Origin: a virus
Virus record (IMG/VR): IMGVR_UViG_3300042559_002030
Coordinates: 1-64,000 of that record
DNA: 64,000 bases
Direction: 5' to 3' (one strand)
Positions 59,604 through 64,000 of the stretch are shown in pieces. How positions within the stretch are numbered: the first letter of the stretch is position 1; the number at the start of each line of letters is the position of its first letter. The notes beneath the pieces are model-generated. The model was given only the letters and a program-made list of their open reading frames with translations. It made no database searches and was not told where the DNA came from. Position numbers and translations under genes: made by a program.

Positions 59604-61553
59604 TTAGTAAACTACATTGGCCCGGGCAGCGCTTTCGCTCACTATGGACGGTATCAAATTTGCCTGTGGTGGTATTTGATCTGGATCAGCAGGCACAACA
59701 TTGGATGCGGTTCCTACGCCTGAACTGTTTAGTCCTAACTTGCTGCGTCCTTCTCTCAAGGTGGCCACTATTGCTTGTCCGCCTGCTGTGGCCACATTGG
59801 CAACATCTTCGAGATATTGCGCAGTGCCACCTACTTTGGTATCAACGCCGTAGCTGGGCAAAGAGAATATAAAACTTTGAGTGGAGGTTTGACTGGCCAC
59901 AACATTTGCAACATCTATTGCGGCTGCTGTTTGGAAAGAGACTTCTGACGTTATCTGTGAACTGATTGCTGAGAAGTATGTGTTGAGTTCTGTGGTCTGT
60001 GTAGGGTTGGCCGTGATAATATTTCCAATTTCAGTTTGTGCTTGCCCAATCAAGGTCAGTATTGTGGCGTCCGATGCCACATTCCCCAACATGTTGTTGT
60101 AAATGGTAATTAGATTGGTCAGCTGACCAGCAGCATACAGTGAATTGATAACTGTGACAGAATTGTTTAAACTGTCAATGATGTTGGTGCCCACTGCTGT
60201 GCCAAGAATATCTGTTATCAGTATTGTGCCGTTGTCGCCAGAACCCGTGGCATAGGTGTTGGCATAGTAATCTAAATCTGTTTGCGGAACAGCCTGAGTC
60301 TGTGCAGTGATATCTGGCAAGTCAGTGTTTGTTTCCACTGCCAAGAATGCATCTGACAACTGTGGCAATGTCATTCTGCTGATGTTGGTAATTTGCAATA
60401 GAGCATTGGCAAGCGCTTTGTTAGCCAAAGCCAGGCCAGGCTCAGTTATGATGGACAAGCGCTCAAGACTTATACCAAACGGTGGCAGTGTAGTTTCCAA
60501 ATTAGAATTCACTGTGTAAAATACACCTGAGCTGGTGTTGTTGGTGGTGGGAATCGTGGAACTTTGTCGCACTGCACATGCCAATGGGCGTTCAACTACT
60601 CGTGCTGCGGCTTCTTGATCTAAAGTGCTGTAGGGTGGCACAGGTTCGGGTGTTATATAGATGCCACGAAGACCATCAGCAGTGGCTGTTGTCAATGACG
60701 CATAACTGTTGGGCAGCATTATGGCTGGGTTTAATAAATCTGCCAATGAATTGATGTTGGGTGTCCATATGCCAAGTGTTTGCAGTATCTGTTCTAGCGT
60801 AGAGCCTGTTATGGCTGTCAGTGCCAAGTACATGATTTTTTGCACATCGTCAGTGACAATTAAATCATTGTTGCTTAGGTTCAATATGATATTTTCATTT
60901 ATGCCGGCATCAGACAATGCGCCAATCAGCGGAGTTATTGTGCCCGATCGTAATGAGATTTGTTGTATCAAGGCCAAGGGTGATCCCAGGTTGGCCAAGT
61001 TACCTAAATTTATCCAATAGCCGGCATTGAACAAATCATCGCCCATGGCCTGAGTTGCCAAATTTACATCTGTCAATCCACCGGTGGTCAGACTATTCAT
61101 GTTGGTGAATGTGTCTGCCAGATAAGTGTTGGCGTTTACAGCACTGTTGATAAAGATATTTGTAGTGTCTGCATACGCTGCTGCGGTGTTGAATATCTGT
61201 GTAAACTTGCTGACATTGTTGTTGCCCAAATACTCATCAGCAGTCAATGTAATGATGCCGGTCATGCCTGGATCAACAATGGTAGACGACACCGACGACA
61301 CAGTTCCGGTCACTATGGAATCCGCCAATGCAGGACAACTATTGCCAATGTTGCCTGCAAATGTCTGTAGCGCTGTTTGTGTACTGCCGGGCAAAGAACC
61401 AGAATTACCAATGGTTGCAATCAAATTTGCCAACAACGGCAACGAGGTATAATTGGTGATTGCTGTTGTCAGTGTAGAAGGAATGTCAATTCCTGTATTT
61501 TGCAGCAGAGCAGCACCTGCTTGCAATTGCAATGGTGTTAGTATTGCTGCCAT
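59604..61553 (-). CDS. Large structural protein following the PAAR gene
   Basis: 649 residues, low in charge, rich in Thr/Asn/Leu/Ile. Alternating helices and short Gly/Asn loops, no signal peptide; C-terminus IPPQANLIPSIVSESAARAN. TAATG overlap with the PAAR gene. The late position and size suit a baseplate or tail protein associated with the spike. No characterised homologue recognised. Confidence 0.6.
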   Translation of the reverse strand: MAAILTPLQLQAGAALLQNTGIDIPSTLTTAITNYTSLPLLANLIATIGNSGSLPGSTQTALQTFAGNIGNSCPALADSIVTGTVSSVSSTIVDPGMTGIITLTADEYLGNNNVSKFTQIFNTAAAYADTTNIFINSAVNANTYLADTFTNMNSLTTGGLTDVNLATQAMGDDLFNAGYWINLGNLANLGSPLALIQQISLRSGTITPLIGALSDAGINENIILNLSNNDLIVTDDVQKIMYLALTAITGSTLEQILQTLGIWTPNINSLADLLNPAIMLPNSYASLTTATADGLRGIYITPEPVPPYSTLDQEAAARVVERPLACAVRQSSTIPTTNNTSSGVFYTVNSNLETTLPPFGISLERLSIITEPGLALANKALANALLQITNISRMTLPQLSDAFLAVETNTDLPDITAQTQAVPQTDLDYYANTYATGSGDNGTILITDILGTAVGTNIIDSLNNSVTVINSLYAAGQLTNLITIYNNMLGNVASDATILTLIGQAQTEIGNIITANPTQTTELNTYFSAISSQITSEVSFQTAAAIDVANVVASQTSTQSFIFSLPSYGVDTKVGGTAQYLEDVANVATAGGQAIVATLREGRSKLGLNSSGVGTASNVVPADPDQIPPQANLIPSIVSESAARANVVY

Positions 61554-61834
61554 TATGCAGCCCTTACATTGGAGCTACCACCTGATCGTGGATGACCGCA
61601 GGTGTCGGTATCTCCAGTTCGGATCACTGGCTTGCCGCCGGCTCGCACTGTGGCGCTGCCACCTTTGACTGTGGCAGAAGCATGTGGAGGATGCGGTTTT
61701 CCCCACGGAGCATGCCCAGTGACACCGTTGCCCGCGACAACAATAGGACTGCCATTCACTCGTACAGAAGCCACGCCACCGGTGGCTTGACCGCCTGCTG
61801 AATTTGAATCGCCTACTCGCTGTACTGCTGGCAT
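61553..61834 (-). CDS. PAAR-motif tail-spike tip protein
   Basis: 93 residues. Begins MPAVQRVGDSNSAGG and contains repeated Gly-x-x-x-V/P-x-V blades (SPIVVAGNGVTGH, KPVIRTGDTDTCG). PAAR proteins form the sharp zinc-bound tip on the phage spike or T6SS; here His and Cys residues near the C-terminus (HPPH, TCGHP) fit metal binding. AGGATAAC precedes the ATG. T4 gp5.4 is the equivalent. Confidence 0.85.
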   Translation of the reverse strand: MPAVQRVGDSNSAGGQATGGVASVRVNGSPIVVAGNGVTGHAPWGKPHPPHASATVKGGSATVRAGGKPVIRTGDTDTCGHPRSGGSSNVRAA

Positions 61835-61835
61835 G

Positions 61836-62141
61836 TTATCCTAGTATAAGTTTTTTCTCCGGCACCCGGATGCCAGTGGTTGCTTCAATGTACTTCATTT
61901 TGACTTCTTCGTCAGTGAGTGCATAGATTGCAACATTGTTAATATTTAGTGTGACAGAACCCTTTCGTTCTGCGGTAAACACGCTGGGTACAAGACCAAG
62001 TCCTTGTGGGCCCGGTGCCACACTGACTGGCTCGCTCACTGTGATAAAATTGTATTCAATCAGTTCTACTCTTGCAATCAGTTCTTCTCCTGAATTGAGT
62101 TTAAATGTGCAAACCTGTCCCATTGTTTTTTCAATATTCAT
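61836..62141 (-). CDS. LSm/Hfq-like small phage protein
   Basis: 101 residues. GQVCTFKLNSGEELIARVEL followed by EYNFITVSEPVSV resembles the first strands of Sm-like barrels, and VNINNV-like NINNVAIYALTDEE the closing strand. Such proteins occur in marine T4-like phages near structural genes. RNA binding or structural role uncertain. Overlaps the glutaredoxin stop as ATGA. Confidence 0.55.
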   Translation of the reverse strand: MNIEKTMGQVCTFKLNSGEELIARVELIEYNFITVSEPVSVAPGPQGLGLVPSVFTAERKGSVTLNINNVAIYALTDEEVKMKYIEATTGIRVPEKKLILG

Positions 62142-62365
62142 TCTGTTAGTTTCTTTCTAAGTTCTGTAAATCCGCCCACCAGTTCTTGGTCCAAGAAGAT
62201 TTGTGGCAGTGTTCGAGCTGTTGGTACAGCTTCTAATAGTTGTTCTCGGGTCCAGGTGCCTTGTGTAATATTGCGTTCTTCGTAATCTATGCCGCGGCTT
62301 TCTAACATCGCCTTGGCTTGAACACAGTAAGGGCACGAGTCTTTTGACCATATAATTGCTTTCAT
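62138..62365 (-). CDS. Glutaredoxin
   Basis: 75 residues. CPYC active site at 11-14, TLPQIF with the cis-Pro, and GGFTEL. Reduces ribonucleotide reductase with glutathione; the RNR small subunit lies two genes upstream. AAGGAAAAT precedes the ATG. T4 nrdC is the analogue. Confidence 0.9.
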   Translation of the reverse strand: MKAIIWSKDSCPYCVQAKAMLESRGIDYEERNITQGTWTREQLLEAVPTARTLPQIFLDQELVGGFTELRKKLTE

Positions 62366-62818
62366 TTATTTTCCTTCTTTTGATTTGTTGTATGTTTTGG
62401 CAAAGATGTCTGCTTTCACAACACCGTAGTCACCAGGACCATGTTTCACAATGTAGTCATTGCCCTTGGTATAATTTAAATCTCCCCAGCTGGCTCGGAC
62501 AACACCGTCATGGTCGGCAATCTTTGCCACCTTCATGATTTTCTTGGGTGTTGCTGTGCCATCACCATTGTCGTCGTAGTATGCAGCAAACTTGATGGGG
62601 CTCACAGGATACTTCTCACCTTTGGGACCAGTGATGATCTTGTGACCCACGGTGTAGTCCACAGGTCCTTCTAGTGTATCTACTGTGCCGTTGTCTGTGG
62701 CAGTTTCATAACTGATAGGTGTTGGGTGTTTGTAGGTCTGGAAACCGCCAGCATCAAACCAGGCATCATCTACTCCGGGTGCGGTTGCTGCAATAGATTG
62801 TCGAATATCGTCATTCAT
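62366..62818 (-). CDS. Phage protein with duplicated GDY-type module
   Basis: 150 residues. Two related units: VDYTVGHKIITGPKGEKYPV and NYTKGNDYIVKHGPGDYGVV, each followed by a KxxFAxxY-like helix. This GDYIV/KHGPGDYG arrangement is known in several phage proteins of unknown function. GGAG in the upstream nrdB end provides the ribosome site. Located between nrdB and glutaredoxin, so a link to nucleotide metabolism is possible. Confidence 0.6.
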   Translation of the reverse strand: MNDDIRQSIAATAPGVDDAWFDAGGFQTYKHPTPISYETATDNGTVDTLEGPVDYTVGHKIITGPKGEKYPVSPIKFAAYYDDNGDGTATPKKIMKVAKIADHDGVVRASWGDLNYTKGNDYIVKHGPGDYGVVKADIFAKTYNKSKEGK

Positions 62819-62820
62819 TT

Positions 62821-63921
62821 TTATAGCTCCGGTAGTTGTTCGTAGTCCAGGTCAGACGACATCACGCCAATGACATAATTTGTGCTTTCATTTTCTTGCA
62901 AAGCTGTCTGCTTGTTGGCTGTGTTTGTATGCTTGTTGAACCACGGAATGGGGGTTGAACGAGGTGCAGGTTCTTGATACTTGATACCAATTTCTTTCAG
63001 TGCGCCCACGGCTGTGTAGTCCACAAAGTCTTTGAGAATGTTGGCATTGAGTCCAATCACTGGACCTTGATTGAACAAATAGTCGGCCCAGGCTTTTTCT
63101 TCACGAATCACATCTAGATACATTTGATACACTTCGGCTTCGCATTCTTGCTTGGCTCGGGCAAAGCGTGGATCTTCTTTGACCACCTGATTGATGATCC
63201 AGGCTGTCCAGTCCTTGTGTAGAATTTCGTCTTGCAGTATCAAGCTGATGATATTGCCATTGCCAATGAAGATTCTGTTCTCAACCATGGCCAAGCTGGT
63301 GGCAAAGCTGACCATGAATCTGAACGCTTCTAGTCCGTAGCTGGCATTCAGTGCTAACCAGATGGCTTTGATGTGTTCATATTCGTCAAAATCTTCTTGT
63401 AGTTCTTTGCGGCAGTTGATCATGTGCAGGCGATCATAATACAGGCCAATTGTACTGGCCATTTCAACAATTTCTTTTGTGTCATGGATTGTGCTGAACA
63501 CATCCTTGGGCACATTGTAGATGTTACGGATGATGTGACTGTAACTTCTACTGTGAATGTTGGTTTCAAAGAATCCCCAGTTGTACATTAAGGCTTCTAA
63601 TTCAGGAATTGATACCACAGGAGTAAACACCTGTGTGGGTCCACGACCTTGTAAACTGTCCAGTGCTGTTTGACGCAGCAGGTTTGATGTAAAAATATGT
63701 TTGACTGTGCTGCTGGCTTCCTTGAAGTCGTTGGCATCCTTGGTCAGGCTGACTTCCTCGGGCACCCAGAAGAATCCGCGAGCCTCTTGTTCAAATTTTA
63801 CAATCTTGTTGTATTTGACTTCTTCAAAGCGTTGAATGGTCACAGGACCCGCAGGATCCAGAAACATCTTACGATTGAGATAATCTGTTTTTGTTTTTAA
63901 GTTGTATTGCGCTTGGCTCAT
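62821..63921 (-). CDS. nrdB: Class Ia ribonucleotide reductase small subunit
   Basis: 366 residues. Metal ligands D88 (LDSLQGR), E119 and H123 (FFETNIHSRSY), E198, E232 and H235 (DEILHKDW); the radical Tyr is probably Y127 in HSRSY. Makes the tyrosyl radical for the NrdA subunit, giving deoxynucleotides. The E119-H123 spacing is one residue longer than E-x-x-H in E. coli NrdB. C-terminus DYEQLPEL could dock NrdA. AGGAAAATATT precedes the ATG. Confidence 0.9.
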   Translation of the reverse strand: MSQAQYNLKTKTDYLNRKMFLDPAGPVTIQRFEEVKYNKIVKFEQEARGFFWVPEEVSLTKDANDFKEASSTVKHIFTSNLLRQTALDSLQGRGPTQVFTPVVSIPELEALMYNWGFFETNIHSRSYSHIIRNIYNVPKDVFSTIHDTKEIVEMASTIGLYYDRLHMINCRKELQEDFDEYEHIKAIWLALNASYGLEAFRFMVSFATSLAMVENRIFIGNGNIISLILQDEILHKDWTAWIINQVVKEDPRFARAKQECEAEVYQMYLDVIREEKAWADYLFNQGPVIGLNANILKDFVDYTAVGALKEIGIKYQEPAPRSTPIPWFNKHTNTANKQTALQENESTNYVIGVMSSDLDYEQLPEL

Positions 63922-63936
63922 TTTAATATTTTCCTG

Positions 63937-64000
63937 TTATTCTTTTTTTGCATCAATGGAGTAAAACCAATCATCACCGGCTGACCAATTGCGCTCGTAC
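63937..64000 (-). CDS. Partial gene, C-terminal end only
   Basis: An open frame enters from the right edge and stops at 63937, ending NWSAGDDWFYSIDAKKE. It lies 16 bp before nrdB. Identity cannot be fixed from 20 residues; in this family of phages another nrd-region protein is likely. Confidence 0.4.
   Translation of the reverse strand, partial: YERNWSAGDDWFYSIDAKKE

Overview
This window looks like an internal stretch of a large tailed phage (T4-superfamily myovirus) genome. The evidence is a T4-type nrdB with a glutaredoxin, a T4-type ATP-dependent DNA ligase, a PAAR spike-tip protein, repeat-rich tail-fibre proteins, sigma70-like early promoters, TATAAATA-like late promoter motifs, and very dense packing with ATGA/TAATG overlaps. 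It resembles uncultured aquatic phages. LPS-type ADP-heptose genes, lipoprotein signal peptides and a Pho box before pstS point to a Gram-negative proteobacterial host. The PstS sequence and the DUF3563-like small protein hint at a betaproteobacterium; that is inference.

Layout: almost everything reads leftward (minus strand). 1-5 kb: small unknown genes, a gamma-glutamylcyclotransferase-like gene, each group behind a strong promoter. 5-10 kb: one overlapping operon carrying ADP-heptose genes (kinase, adenylyltransferase, epimerase, a HAD phosphatase-like protein, a cupin). 10-13 kb: conserved phage unknowns, a GIY-YIG protein, a cupin. 13.5-16.6 kb (plus): tail fibre and LamG-like tail protein. 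16.6-19.1 kb: holin-like protein, SWIM zinc finger, entericidin-like lipoprotein, short promoter-gene units. 19.2-23.4 kb: a 17-gene operon of tiny overlapping genes, including a tandem paralogue family. 23.5-25.5 kb: promoter-gene units and clpP. 25.6-32 kb: unknown plus-strand protein, second ClpP-like gene, FlgT-like/LPP20-like secreted pair, FkbM methyltransferase, phasin-like protein, micro-genes. 32-42 kb: UV endonuclease, tail fibre, amidinotransferase, 2OG oxygenase, sulfotransferase-like, SGNH hydrolase, UDP-sugar dehydrogenase, glycosyltransferase-like, then pstS with a Pho box. 43-48 kb: late envelope operon (desaturase, DUF4337, coiled coil, Cys-repeat secreted protein, small secreted protein). 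48-53 kb: phosphoesterase, ClpS, Hsp20, ClpX, membrane protein. 53-59.5 kb: a 13-gene operon with DNA ligase. 59.6-64 kb: baseplate-type protein, PAAR, glutaredoxin, NrdB.

How the genes may work together: two ClpP peptidases, a full-length ClpX with its ClpP-docking IGF loop, a ClpS adaptor and Hsp20 form an almost complete phage proteolysis set. ADP-heptose, UDP-sugar dehydrogenase, glycosyltransferase, FkbM, amidinotransferase and sulfotransferase-like genes suggest surface or virion glycan modification. Several secreted, lipidated or membrane proteins suggest remodelling of the host envelope during infection.

Expression signals are unusually readable: about 29 sigma70-like promoters, mostly with exact 17-bp spacers; six genes whose mRNA looks leaderless; eight genes ending inside or across the -35 box of the next promoter; two hairpin terminators that overlap a promoter; and a recurrent Shine-Dalgarno module written into the last codons of upstream genes.
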